From assembly GCF_004114955.1 (NCBI RefSeq), contig NZ_CP030053.1, forward strand, positions 6,674,001-6,738,000: DNA of 64,000 bases, read 5' to 3'. The notes beneath the pieces are model-generated. The model did no database searches. It worked only from the letters and a program-made list of their open reading frames with translations, and was not told where the DNA came from. Below, piece by piece: positions 1 through 8,483 of the stretch (position 1 is the first letter of the stretch; the number at the start of each line of letters is the position of its first letter). Made by a program: the position numbers and the translations under genes. The stretch is from Bradyrhizobium guangzhouense (GTDB lineage Bacteria > Pseudomonadota > Alphaproteobacteria > Rhizobiales > Xanthobacteraceae).

Positions 1-223
1 GGACCCGCAGCAGACGCATCCCAAGACTCCCGCAAATCGTCATTTCTCTAAGCCTTTGAGAGCTAGGTCACTTCACCCATCACGTCGAAGCCCGCGTAGC
101 AGGTGCATTAGAGGTTAGCGACCGAGTTCGTCACGAATCGATGTTGACAACGGCCCTCTGAAAGGACAACATTAGCGTGTATTATGGGCATTGTACTATC
201 ACGAGAGATTAAGGGAGAGAAAC

Positions 224-397
224 ATGGCTACCGGTCCTCACGTACAATTAAAGCCGGAAGAGATTACCATCGACAAGGACGGGAAAGTGGTGATCAACAA
301 CCATTCGTTGTCTTCACAGCTGTCGTCTGAATTGCAGAAGATCAAGAACGGCGGCCCTGTCACAACCGGCTTTATCAAGATCGATATCATTTGTTGA
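224..397 (+). CDS. Putative RiPP precursor peptide (57 aa)
   Basis: A 57-residue ORF starts at an ATG with a strong AGGGAGAG ribosome site 6 nt upstream; an in-frame TTG at 191 is less likely. The N-terminal part is charged and polar (ITIDKDGKVVINN, then LSSQLSSELQKIK) like a recognition leader. A Gly-Gly follows, then a short C-terminal stretch PVTTGFIKIDIIC rich in beta-branched residues, with one aromatic and a terminal Cys. A radical SAM gene follows 118 bp downstream on the same strand, the usual layout of a RiPP precursor and its maturase. I know no named family for it. That Gly-Gly is a cleavage site and the last 13 residues the core is inference. It could instead be a small unrelated protein. 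Confidence 0.6.
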   Translation: MATGPHVQLKPEEITIDKDGKVVINNHSLSSQLSSELQKIKNGGPVTTGFIKIDIIC

Positions 398-515
398 TCG
401 TCACCGCGCGTAGACCGCATCGCGCCGGTTAGCCGCTTGCGGTCTGCGACACGCTCAATGCCTTACGACATGACAATAGACTTTTTTCTCGGTTTGCCAT
501 CTCGAGGTTCCGAGC

Positions 516-1514
516 ATGTTAGATGCTGGCTTTTATCAGACCGATGCTTTCCGCTTTGCGATCAATGATAGAATCCTAGAACTTATCTTGCTCCCTACAG
601 AAGCGTGTAATTTTCGCTGCACATATTGTTACGAAGATTTCTTGCACGGTCAAATGAAAGACGAAATTGTGACGGGGATCAAGGCCCTGATTTCACGTCG
701 GATAAATGATCTCGACTGTTTAAAAATCAGCTGGTTTGGCGGTGAGCCGCTCCTCGCTCGGTCCACCGTTTTAGAAATTTCGAAGCACGGCAATGATTTG
801 TGCGCGGCCAACGGCTTAGTGTTCATATCTGACATCACGACTAATGGAGCTCTACTCTCACGCAGTCTGGTCAACCAGTTGTGGTCTGTGGGGGTGAGAG
901 ATTTCCAAATATCACTAGATGGTCCGAAGTATAGACACGATGGCACTCGTCTACGCGCAAACGGGCGGGGATCCTTTGATCAAATCTGGGCCAATTTGCT
1001 AGGAATAAAGGAAAGCGGCTTAAGGTTGAACGTGACGTTGCGGGTTCATGTCACCACTGACAACCTTGGAGATATGCCTGATTTTTTTACAGAGCTTGAT
1101 CGCACATTCCTGAACGAGGACGACCGATTCTCTGTGATCCTAAAGCCGATCGAGCGCCTCGGCGGAAAAAATGATAATGCTATTGGTGTATTGTCGGCTG
1201 CGCAACGCAACGACCTAATCGCTACCTTCGGGCAATTGGTCCAGGCAAAAAGGTCATCCAGCGTCACCAAGAAGAACGAAGACCATTTAATCTGCTACGC
1301 TGCAAGACCAAATTCCCTCGTTATTAGATCTGACGGCCGAATCGCCAAATGCACAGTAGCGCTTAGAGATCGGCGCAATGTGATAGGAATGCTGTCAGAG
1401 GATGGTTTTTTGCAGGTTCAAAACGATAAACTGGCGCCTTGGGTTCGTGGCCTCGCCAGTCTTGATCCTTCGGAGCTAGAGTGTCCTTGGGCCAATTTTC
1501 CAATCACTGGATAA
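516..1514 (+). CDS. Radical SAM enzyme with shortened SPASM/twitch C-terminus
   Basis: A 332-residue radical SAM protein. The CxxxCxxC [4Fe-4S]/SAM motif is CNFRCTYC (Cys31, 35, 38), and a WFGGEP SAM-binding motif lies at 73-78, as in peptide-modifying SPASM enzymes. The C-terminal region has C260-x13-G274-x4-C279, the opening of a SPASM domain. After that only Cys323 remains before the protein stops at 332, so the usual CX2CX5CX3C block is absent. That suggests a twitch-like domain with one auxiliary cluster, or a truncated SPASM. It probably modifies the peptide encoded just upstream by a radical crosslink or similar. The start at 516 has GAGG nearby. Base composition is AT-richer than genes right of 5 kb. 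The exact chemistry cannot be told from sequence. Confidence 0.85.
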   Translation: MLDAGFYQTDAFRFAINDRILELILLPTEACNFRCTYCYEDFLHGQMKDEIVTGIKALISRRINDLDCLKISWFGGEPLLARSTVLEISKHGNDLCAANGLVFISDITTNGALLSRSLVNQLWSVGVRDFQISLDGPKYRHDGTRLRANGRGSFDQIWANLLGIKESGLRLNVTLRVHVTTDNLGDMPDFFTELDRTFLNEDDRFSVILKPIERLGGKNDNAIGVLSAAQRNDLIATFGQLVQAKRSSSVTKKNEDHLICYAARPNSLVIRSDGRIAKCTVALRDRRNVIGMLSEDGFLQVQNDKLAPWVRGLASLDPSELECPWANFPITG

Positions 1515-1529
1515 TTTTAGGATAAACGC

Positions 1530-2210
1530 TTGCCCCACATCGATGTCGACACAGATCAGCTGGATCAGTGTCGCTCACGGATTCTATCCGCGTGCGCATG
1601 CATCATGACGGGGTCTCGCGGGTGGCCAGCGGTCATTTCAGAGCTGGAGCCTTTTCCGCGAAAATGGCAGCTCTTTGTTCTAAGAAATGTTTCTAGCGAA
1701 TTGGCAACGGCAATGTTGCTTAGTAATACGGGCCTACAGATTGCACCGTACTTGGTTGAAAGCTTTCGGGCGTTTCCGCGTTCTGCTCTAACGGGAGCTA
1801 GAGGTTATGCCGCCAACTATGTCACTGCTGAACTATATCGAAGAGCCTGCGGCCAAGAACTTCTTAAGGCAGACATTGGCATCTTTCCTCTCCCTCCAAA
1901 AGGATTGGATGCTTTATCAGACTGGGCGAGCGACGCTGTGTCACTTGCTCTCCCGATGTTTGCAGACGTACACCAACAATTTCGACTAGACGCAACATCT
2001 TTGGCGCGCTGCGCGTGCCTTTCCGCCATGCGTGAGAATTTGCTAAACGCGGTCGCTTGCCTCCGCTGGTTACGACTGATGGTAGCTAAAGGCGAATTCC
2101 AAACCTTCGACAAACAGCTTACACAATATTTGACTCGGCCCGGACAGAGGGGAGACGTCCGCTTTCAACTCTCGATCCTGTATCATGCTAGTGCGCAGAC
2201 CAGCGATTGA
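1530..2210 (+). CDS. Hypothetical protein of the radical SAM cluster (226 aa)
   Basis: It begins at a TTG 16 nt after the radical SAM stop, with AGGAT about 8 nt upstream; the next in-frame ATG (about 1605) would remove some 25 residues. I do not recognise the family. The sequence looks mainly helical and soluble, with scattered Cys (two near the N-terminus in SACAC, two more around CAC at about 160) and no signal peptide or clear membrane segment. It overlaps the next gene by 26 bp, so translation is probably coupled. Sitting between a peptide maturase and two further unknown genes, it may be a cluster-specific partner or recognition protein; that is inference only. Confidence 0.6.
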   Translation: MPHIDVDTDQLDQCRSRILSACACIMTGSRGWPAVISELEPFPRKWQLFVLRNVSSELATAMLLSNTGLQIAPYLVESFRAFPRSALTGARGYAANYVTAELYRRACGQELLKADIGIFPLPPKGLDALSDWASDAVSLALPMFADVHQQFRLDATSLARCACLSAMRENLLNAVACLRWLRLMVAKGEFQTFDKQLTQYLTRPGQRGDVRFQLSILYHASAQTSD

Positions 2211-3126
2211 TACACCATCTCGTGTTGCCCTTGCGCAACGCGTGCTTGGATGGATCATAGCGCGAAAGGACTTATTCCGCTTAGCGATATCTGATGACGC
2301 TAGTCGCGTGCGGCTGGTGAAGCCGCTCGGCGAACTGACCATTCTCGCCGGCACTGCTAAGATGCTGTCCAAGCAAACGATAATTCCTAACGCTCTATCG
2401 GACCAGTTACTCCAATTTTGTTGGGACGAATTGAATGGGGGCGATCTGCTTGCCGAACTCATTCGGCGTTATCCATCCTGTCTCATTTTCGTGTCTGTCT
2501 ATGCCGTGTTATTTTCTAACGGCTTCTTTTGCGAGCGATTGCATGCAGCAATATTAGAGAAGACGAGCGTTAGAGGATATTGTGAAATCGAGCTTCCAGC
2601 TTGGCAGCAATTAGATGTAGGAGTTGCCCTCGACGAACTTGGTATTACATCTCCTTGGAACGTTACTGAGCTTTACGAACGTACTTGGCTCGGGCAGAGA
2701 CTCGAACCTTGGTCTGCATGGCCAGGGGCAGCGTATTCTGTTACTCATACCGTGTTCAGCGTCACACGAATGGGGCGAGCCACCGACAAACTTCCAGAAG
2801 CGTCCCAAGAGTATCTTCGTTTATGGATGCCCGTGTGGCAGGTCTTCTACGCCCAGCTGCAACAATTTGACTTACTTTCTGAGCTCGTAGCGACAGCACA
2901 TTGCGCAGGCTTTCAATGCGACGACGTCGACTTTTTTGAGATTCTTAAATCGCATCAATGCAAGGATGGACATATCCCCTCTCCAGAAGGAGCAACTCGC
3001 TCGGTTTGTATTGGTGAGACGGCCCCCGAAAGAATCTATTTCTTAGAGCAGTATCACACATCAATAGTTGCGCTTCTTGCGATGCTATTTGAGCTAGAGC
3101 ACGGGGCAGAAAGACCGGACAAATGA
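2185..3126 (+). CDS. DUF6895-like protein of the radical SAM cluster (313 aa)
   Basis: A 313-residue protein starting inside the 3' end of the previous gene. A conserved-looking central segment reads WPGAAYSVTHTVFSVTRMG (about residues 178-196). From memory this matches the AY-x-THxxF-x-T hallmark of the DUF6895 family, known mainly from actinomycetes; that link is recollection and was not searched. The rest looks helical, with two Trp-rich patches (LEPWSAWPG, LRLWMPVWQVFYAQL). There is no signal peptide or catalytic motif I can name. The stop overlaps the next ATG by 4 bp (ATGA), so it is cotranslated. The function is unknown; a role in peptide maturation or substrate binding is suggested only by context. 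Confidence 0.6.
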   Translation: MLVRRPAIDTPSRVALAQRVLGWIIARKDLFRLAISDDASRVRLVKPLGELTILAGTAKMLSKQTIIPNALSDQLLQFCWDELNGGDLLAELIRRYPSCLIFVSVYAVLFSNGFFCERLHAAILEKTSVRGYCEIELPAWQQLDVGVALDELGITSPWNVTELYERTWLGQRLEPWSAWPGAAYSVTHTVFSVTRMGRATDKLPEASQEYLRLWMPVWQVFYAQLQQFDLLSELVATAHCAGFQCDDVDFFEILKSHQCKDGHIPSPEGATRSVCIGETAPERIYFLEQYHTSIVALLAMLFELEHGAERPDK

Positions 3127-4241
3127 TTTTCGCCGAGGGCGAGAAGAGGTTTCTCACGCCGTGCGATCGACCTACCTTTTTGCCGTTTATCGATGAGGCC
3201 CAAAAGCTATCCGAATTTTACGATTGTAAAGCTTCTCTATTTGATAGGAGCGACCGCAGTCTGGAAGAGATATTTTGGTTCCTTAATAGAGTTGCCCTTG
3301 TCTGCCATAGGGCAAGCGAGACACGATTAGCGCGAAGATTGTGTTGTCAAGAGCTCAAGCTGTCTTCGAGTTTATATTCCGCGACCACTCGGGACTGGCC
3401 TCTCAAATTAAGTCTACAGCCGTGGATAAATCTCGCACGCTTGGATTTCTCTGCCGGGCATCTGGACACCGCTGTTTTTCGACTGAGGAAGCTTCAGTGG
3501 TGGAGCGAAGGCATTTGCTCATTCAAGCTTGGCCGCATTGAGGTGCCAAGCGAGTGGATTGACCGAATGGAGCAGATCGAGCCGGGACTACGGGCTTTTC
3601 TTGAGAACGCAACTACCGTTGAGATGCTTTGGTTTCTCGCAAAGTCGAACCGCTGGGATAGAGTTGTCTCACTGGTTGAGCTGTTACCCGAAAAGCTATC
3701 AAAGCTATCGGTGGCGCAGGAGGCCTATGTATTGGGCTTAACGGAAACGGCCGGCATTCAGCGTGGCCTGAATAGAGCGATAAAAAAGGTCAACGAAGAA
3801 ACAGGCTGGGGTCGATTAGTCTTCGCTGTACGAACCGCTCAGCTGCTGCAGAAGAAAGCAGACCCTTCTACCGGCATCTACGTTCTCGGTTTAATTGAAG
3901 CTGTGTTCGAGACACTTCACGGCTCCTTATCAGCCGAACAGGTGAAAATATTGCTCCAAGTTGCGCGGCTCGCCTTGGAGACAAAACTCTCCAGCGAATT
4001 AATAGAGCGATTTAATGTGGAACTGCTCAATCTCTGCCTCAATACAAAGGACGTACTTGTCGTGGCCGAAGCACGGGAATTTTTCCTGCGCTGCACCGAT
4101 GTCGATAAATCAGCTGTGAACAAATTGTGCGAGGGATGGCGTGCGAACACTGAAGCAGTGGGATCTAACATCGTCCTTGAGCAGCTTCTCCATCGGGCTC
4201 GAGAATGCGTCAATCTTGTCAAACTACCATTGGACTCGTGA
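3123..4241 (+). CDS. Hypothetical helical-repeat protein of the radical SAM cluster (372 aa)
   Basis: The ATG overlaps the preceding stop (ATGA). The protein is about 370 residues and mostly amphipathic helix. A TPR-like segment (WINLARLDFSAGHLDTAVFRLRKL, about residues 101-124) looks like a helical repeat or scaffold rather than an enzyme. No catalytic motif, signal peptide or membrane segment is seen. It is the last gene of the same-strand run that starts at 224. Base use is AT-richer than in genes right of 5 kb, as for the rest of the run. A scaffolding or protein-protein role in the putative peptide-modification system is an inference. Confidence 0.6.
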   Translation: MIFAEGEKRFLTPCDRPTFLPFIDEAQKLSEFYDCKASLFDRSDRSLEEIFWFLNRVALVCHRASETRLARRLCCQELKLSSSLYSATTRDWPLKLSLQPWINLARLDFSAGHLDTAVFRLRKLQWWSEGICSFKLGRIEVPSEWIDRMEQIEPGLRAFLENATTVEMLWFLAKSNRWDRVVSLVELLPEKLSKLSVAQEAYVLGLTETAGIQRGLNRAIKKVNEETGWGRLVFAVRTAQLLQKKADPSTGIYVLGLIEAVFETLHGSLSAEQVKILLQVARLALETKLSSELIERFNVELLNLCLNTKDVLVVAEAREFFLRCTDVDKSAVNKLCEGWRANTEAVGSNIVLEQLLHRARECVNLVKLPLDS

Positions 4242-4585
4242 ATCCAGCGTTGATCCGTAGCGGAGATCGTAGCAGGCACCCCAGACCTGCGCCGATTGAA
4301 ATTTTCTCCAATTGTCGGGCTTTACTCGCCTTCGACAGCCAACCTCGCCTTGGCTGACGGTCAAGTCGTGAAACCGTTGAAGGCAGGCACCTCTCCTCCG
4401 ATGGTCTAGCACGAGGTACTCATGATCCGTGCCGAGCGCGCCGCTAGCGCCCAGTGCTGGAGGTCCTTGGCGACGTGACGCTAGACGACGCCGCTTCGGG
4501 CGAACGCAACCGAGGCAAAGGAAGGACCTTCGTTGTCCTTCGTTCGTCGTCGCTGTTGGTTGCGAGTTCAGAGGTAGCAGAAGAC
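4242..4585. other. Gene-free junction between AT-rich block and tRNA-fMet
   Basis: 344 bp without a supportable gene. Short open frames on both strands (4224-4604 minus, 4429-4623 plus) have no recognisable homology and no good ribosome site. Composition rises here toward the high GC of the core chromosome. I looked for a tyrosine-integrase tail, which is common beside a tRNA-fMet insertion site, and could not recognise one. The stretch may be decayed island DNA. Confidence 0.4.
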
Positions 4586-4622
4586 AAAAAGCCCTCGAAA
4601 TCAAAATGATTTCAAGGGCTTA
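4586..4622 (-). terminator. Rho-independent terminator of tRNA-fMet
   Basis: Read on the minus strand, a hairpin with 15-nt arms (one internal mismatch; loop TTT) starts about 8 nt after the tRNA CCA end and is followed directly by TTTTTGTCTT. The arms are AAGCCCTTGAAATCA and TGATTTCGAGGGCTT. The position and T-run make it a convincing intrinsic terminator for the tRNA transcript. It would also stop rightward transcripts only weakly, since the plus-strand T-run is displaced. Confidence 0.85.
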
Positions 4623-4630
4623 ATGTTTTT

Positions 4631-4707
<77 letters not shown>

Positions 4708-5015
4708 TTAAACCGTTGCGCGCCTTCTGAAAGTGCCGGGGACGGTGGATTGAGGGCCAGCGCGGTGCGCGCGGCTTGCTTCTCCCGTCCCGAAGGCTTC
4801 CCTGGAAGGCAACCCCGGGCAGAGCCCGTCGGGTGCGGGGGGTATGTACCAACCCGGGCTGTCTTTGGAAAGGGCTGTGGGGACGTTTTTTTCGACTTTG
4901 TGACAGCTAACGGGTGCCGATTCCGGCCGATTTGCCGCACACTTGCCAGAAGTTCCACAAACCGCCAGCTTGCGGCAACAAAACAGCGGCCAGACGCCGG
5001 ACAGGGAGGAGCGCC
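4708..5015. other. Intergenic region between tRNA-fMet and aldehyde dehydrogenase
   Basis: 308 bp with no gene I can support. It must hold the tRNA promoter (reading left) and that of the aldehyde dehydrogenase (reading right), but no clear -35/-10 pair stands out. The open minus-strand frame that crosses it also runs through the tRNA and is a shadow. Confidence 0.4.
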
Positions 5016-6461
5016 ATGGACAAGATTGTGGACCGCCCCCCGGCGAGCGCCCCGCTGGCTGCGCTGACGGACGCCTTCCAGGCCATGGTTGCCCGCTCGC
5101 GGGCCGAGGCGCCGGCCGATTGCGCCGAGCGGCTCGACCGGCTGGCGCGGTTGCGCGCCGTGGTCGCCGACAATGAAGAGCGTTTCCGGCAAGCGATCTC
5201 CGCCGATTTCGGCCACCGTTCGGCGGTCGAGACCACCATTGCCGAGGCGATGCTGGTATTCTCGGAAATCCGGCACGCCGCGAAGCATTTGAAGACCTGG
5301 ATGGCGCCGCAGCGCGTGGCAACCGCGCTGCAATTCCTGCCCGCACGCAACCGGCTGATGCCGCAGCCGCTCGGCGTCGTCGGCATCATCGCGCCCTGGA
5401 ATTACCCGCTGCAGCTCACGCTCGCGCCCGCGATCGGCGCGATCGCGGCCGGCAACCGAATCATCATCAAGCCGAGCGAGCTCGTGCCGCACTTTTCGGC
5501 GTTGCTGAAGGAGACAGTCGCCGAGAAGTTCGATGCCGGCGAGTTGCTCGTCACCGGCGTCGAGGACGAAGTCGCGAAGGGTTTCGCACATCTGCCCTTC
5601 GATCATCTCGTCTTCACCGGCTCGACCCGGGTCGGGCGGCTGGTCGCGGAAGCCGCCGGGCGCAATCTCACGCCTGTCACGCTCGAGCTCGGCGGCAAGT
5701 CGCCCGCGATCATCGATGCGTCAGCCGATCTCGACGAAGCGGCCGAGCGCATCGCCTATGGCAAGCTGCTCAATGCCGGGCAGACCTGCATCGCGCCCGA
5801 CTATGTGCTGGTGCCGGAATCCACGATGCAGGGTTTCGCCGAGAAGGTGCGTGCCGCGATGCGGCGCATGTTCGGCGCTGACCCCGCCAACAAGGACTAC
5901 ACCTCGATCATTTCCGACCGGCACTATGCACGGCTCGAGGCGCTGGTCGCTGAAGCAGCGCAGCATGGCGCAAAGATCCTGCAACCGGCGAAGGCCGACG
6001 ATCCCAACTGGAAGGCGCACCGCAAATTTCCACCGACACTGATCCTCGGCGCGACCGAAGACATGGCGGTGATGCGGGAGGAGATCTTTGGTCCCGTGCT
6101 GCCGGTGCTGGGCACGCGCGAGCCGGCCGACGCCATCACCTTCATCAACCGCCGTGACCGGCCGCTCGCGCTGTACTGGTTCGGCAAGGATCGCGCGGCC
6201 CGTGACGAAGTGCTGACGCGCACCGTCTCCGGCGGCGTTACCATCAACGACTGCCTGTTTCACTTCGCGCAGACCAACCAGCCGATGGGCGGCGTCGGCG
6301 CATCGGGCACCGGCGCCTATCACGGCGAATGGGGATTCAAGACCTTCAGCAAGCTGAAGCCGGTGTTCTATCGCTCCAAGTTCAACCGCCTTGCCGATCT
6401 CTATCCGCCCTATGGCGGCAAGATCGCGCGGCTGGAGAAGATGATGCGGTTCATGTCGTAG
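5016..6461 (+). CDS. Coniferyl-aldehyde-dehydrogenase-like aldehyde dehydrogenase
   Basis: A 481-residue NAD(P)-dependent aldehyde dehydrogenase that oxidises an aldehyde to the acid in the cytosol. The catalytic Cys258 lies in NAGQTCIAPDYVLV and the general base Glu224 in TLELGGKSP. The N-terminal part has the APWNYPLQLTLAPAIGAIAAGN cofactor segment (about 120-140), and the C-terminus carries the MMRFMS-type tail of the CalB group. I chose ATG 5016 because AGGGAGGAG lies 7 nt before it; the frame is open to 4914 but has no ribosome site there. The next gene is a GMC alcohol oxidoreductase, so the two could oxidise an alcohol to the acid in sequence. The substrate is not fixed by sequence. 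Confidence 0.9.
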   Translation: MDKIVDRPPASAPLAALTDAFQAMVARSRAEAPADCAERLDRLARLRAVVADNEERFRQAISADFGHRSAVETTIAEAMLVFSEIRHAAKHLKTWMAPQRVATALQFLPARNRLMPQPLGVVGIIAPWNYPLQLTLAPAIGAIAAGNRIIIKPSELVPHFSALLKETVAEKFDAGELLVTGVEDEVAKGFAHLPFDHLVFTGSTRVGRLVAEAAGRNLTPVTLELGGKSPAIIDASADLDEAAERIAYGKLLNAGQTCIAPDYVLVPESTMQGFAEKVRAAMRRMFGADPANKDYTSIISDRHYARLEALVAEAAQHGAKILQPAKADDPNWKAHRKFPPTLILGATEDMAVMREEIFGPVLPVLGTREPADAITFINRRDRPLALYWFGKDRAARDEVLTRTVSGGVTINDCLFHFAQTNQPMGGVGASGTGAYHGEWGFKTFSKLKPVFYRSKFNRLADLYPPYGGKIARLEKMMRFMS

Positions 6462-6472
6462 GTCTCAACGCT

Positions 6473-6551
6473 GTCATTGCGAGCGCAGCCAAGCAATCCG
6501 GACTGTCACGGTGGAGGGATTCTGGATTGCTTCGCTGCGCTCGCAATGACG
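6473..6551. repeat. Dispersed inverted repeat, family CATTGCGAG/CTCGCAATGAC, copy 1
   Basis: An imperfect palindrome of about 79 bp between the aldehyde dehydrogenase and GMC genes. The left arm reads TCATTGCGAGCGCAGCCAAG and the right arm is its near complement ending CTCGCAATGACG, with AGCAATCC/GGATTGCTT in the middle. Related copies lie at 12448-12562 and 25371-25456. It has a BIME-like layout and probably folds in RNA. Confidence 0.8.
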
Positions 6552-6583
6552 AAAAACAAAGAACCTTAATGGGGGGAAAATCA

Positions 6584-8176
6584 GTGACTGACACATTCGA
6601 TTTCATCGTGGTGGGCGCGGGTTCCGGCGGCTGCGCCGTGGCGGGGCGGCTGACGGAGGATGCGGCGACATCAGTGGCGCTGCTCGATGCCGGCGGGCGC
6701 AACGACAGTTGGCGGATCACCACCCCGTTCGGGCTCGCGCTGCCGTACAGCGCGGCCAACTGGGCCTTCGATACCGTGCCCCAGAGGGGCTTGAACGGCC
6801 GCATCGGCTATCAACCGCGTGGCAAGGGCCTTGGCGGCTCCTCGGCGATCAATGCCATGGTCTATATCCGCGGTCACCAATGGGACTACGACCACTGGGC
6901 CTCGCTCGGCAATGACGGCTGGTCGTATGCGGACGTGCTGCCCTATTTCAAGCGCTCGGAGAACAATTCCGATTTCGACGGCGAATATCACGGCAAGGGC
7001 GGCCCGCTCCATGTCAACCGGCTGCGCTCGGACAATCCGATCCATGACATCTTCCATCAGGCCGCGCGCGAGGCGCAATTCCGCATCCGCGACGATTTCA
7101 ACGCGGAGGACCACGAAGGCCTCGGCAGCTACCAGGTGACGCAGCACAAGGGCGAGCGCTGGAGCGCGGCGCGCGCTTATGTGAATCCCCACCTGGACAA
7201 GCGCACGAACTTACGCGTCGAGACGGGGGCGCACGCCACGAAAATCCTGTTCGAGGGTGGACGCGCGGTCGGCGTCGAATATGTGCAGGGCAAGCAAAGG
7301 AAGCAGCTGCGCGCCGGCCGCGAGGTGATCCTCGCCGGCGGCGCGTTCCAATCGCCGCAACTCCTGATGCTGTCGGGCATCGGCGATGGCGAGGCGCTGG
7401 GCAGGCACGGTATCGGCGTCACGCATCATCTGCCGGGCGTCGGGCGCAATCTTCAGGACCATCCGGATTTCGTGTTCGTCTACGCCTCCGACTATCCGCA
7501 CTTCGTTCACGCCTCGCTCGGTCGATTGCCATCGCTGCTGCGCGGCATCCAGCAGTACCGCAAGGAGAGACGTGGCCTGATGACCACCAATTTCGCCGAG
7601 TGCGGCGGCTTTCTGAAGACGCGGCCCGATCTCGACGTGCCTGACATTCAGCTCCACTTCGTCATCGCGATGCTCGACGATCACGGCCGCAAGAAGCACA
7701 AGGAGGCAGGCTTCTCATGCCACGTCTGCCTGCTCAGGCCGAAGAGCCGCGGCAGCGTGTGGCTCAGAAGCGCCGATCCGCTCGCTGCACCGATGATCGA
7801 TCCGAATTTTCTGGGCGAGCCGGAGGATCTCGAGTCGATGGTCGCGGGCTTCAAGACCACGCGGCGGCTGATGGAGACGCCTGCGCTGCGCGCGCTGCAG
7901 AAGAAGGACATGTTCACGTCGGACGTGCGCACCGATGACGACATCCGCAACGTTTTGCGCAACCGCGTCGACACGGTCTATCACCCCGTCGGCACCTGCA
8001 AGATGGGCACCGACGCCATGGCCGTGGTCGATCCGAAGCTGAAGGTGCACGGCGTGGACGGCTTGCGCATCGTCGACGCCTCGATCATGCCGACGCTGAT
8101 CGGCGGCAACACCAATGCGCCGACGATTATGATCGGGGAGAAGGCGGCGGATATGATCAAGGGAGAGATGCGGTAG
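6584..8176 (+). CDS. GMC family FAD oxidoreductase (choline-dehydrogenase-like)
   Basis: A 530-residue flavoprotein that oxidises a primary alcohol. The N-terminal FAD motif FIVVGAGSGGCAVAGRL is followed by the GMC signature 1 GKGLGGSSAINAMVYIRG (about 77-94) and signature 2 GAFQSPQLLMLSGIG. The C-terminal active-site His lies in YHPVGTCKMG. GTG 6584 is preferred because GGGGGGAAAA precedes it; an ATG five codons upstream overlaps that ribosome site. Length fits alcohol/choline dehydrogenases of this family (about 530-550). It lies 122 bp after an aldehyde dehydrogenase, suggesting a two-step alcohol-to-acid route. The substrate is unknown, and similarity to BetA does not prove choline use. 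Confidence 0.9.
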   Translation: MTDTFDFIVVGAGSGGCAVAGRLTEDAATSVALLDAGGRNDSWRITTPFGLALPYSAANWAFDTVPQRGLNGRIGYQPRGKGLGGSSAINAMVYIRGHQWDYDHWASLGNDGWSYADVLPYFKRSENNSDFDGEYHGKGGPLHVNRLRSDNPIHDIFHQAAREAQFRIRDDFNAEDHEGLGSYQVTQHKGERWSAARAYVNPHLDKRTNLRVETGAHATKILFEGGRAVGVEYVQGKQRKQLRAGREVILAGGAFQSPQLLMLSGIGDGEALGRHGIGVTHHLPGVGRNLQDHPDFVFVYASDYPHFVHASLGRLPSLLRGIQQYRKERRGLMTTNFAECGGFLKTRPDLDVPDIQLHFVIAMLDDHGRKKHKEAGFSCHVCLLRPKSRGSVWLRSADPLAAPMIDPNFLGEPEDLESMVAGFKTTRRLMETPALRALQKKDMFTSDVRTDDDIRNVLRNRVDTVYHPVGTCKMGTDAMAVVDPKLKVHGVDGLRIVDASIMPTLIGGNTNAPTIMIGEKAADMIKGEMR

Positions 8177-8203
8177 CGCGCGGCTGTCGCGTCATTCTCC
8201 GCT

Positions 8204-8334
8204 GTCGTCCCGGCGAAGGCCGGGACCCGTGGCCACAGGGAGTAGTTTGGCGAAAACTGGTCGTGGCGCGGTATTGTCACCTACGCTTCATCGATAGATA
8301 ACGCGGTATGGGTCCCGGCCTTCGCCGGGACGAC
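8204..8334. repeat. Inverted pair of 25-bp GTCGTCCCGGCGAAGG elements
   Basis: 8204-8228 and 8310-8334 are exact reverse complements of 25 bp, separated by 81 bp, and each arm is itself partly palindromic (CCCGGCGAAGGCCGGG). They fill most of the 307-bp gap between the GMC gene and cvpA. No gene is seen in this gap. It is probably a dispersed BIME-like element that also ends transcription. Confidence 0.85.
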
Positions 8335-8483
8335 AACCAAAGATATTTTCTTTACCGACGTTGAATAGTCATGGAGCGGATGCAGTCTTTCAGCCACGGA
8401 GCCGCAAAATACAGACGATTTTAGCGATCTGAAACCGGAACGATCGGTTCGGCGTTCATTCGTTCCATGGCAGGGTTTCGCTC

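Noticed and set aside
144..172. TTGACA-17-CAACAT as promoter of the peptide gene
   Set aside because: The -35 is perfect but the -10 matches only three of six bases, too weak to list as a feature.
4242..4585. Integrase remnant beside tRNA-fMet
   Set aside because: No integrase motif (Arg...HxxR...Tyr) could be found in any of the six frames read by eye.
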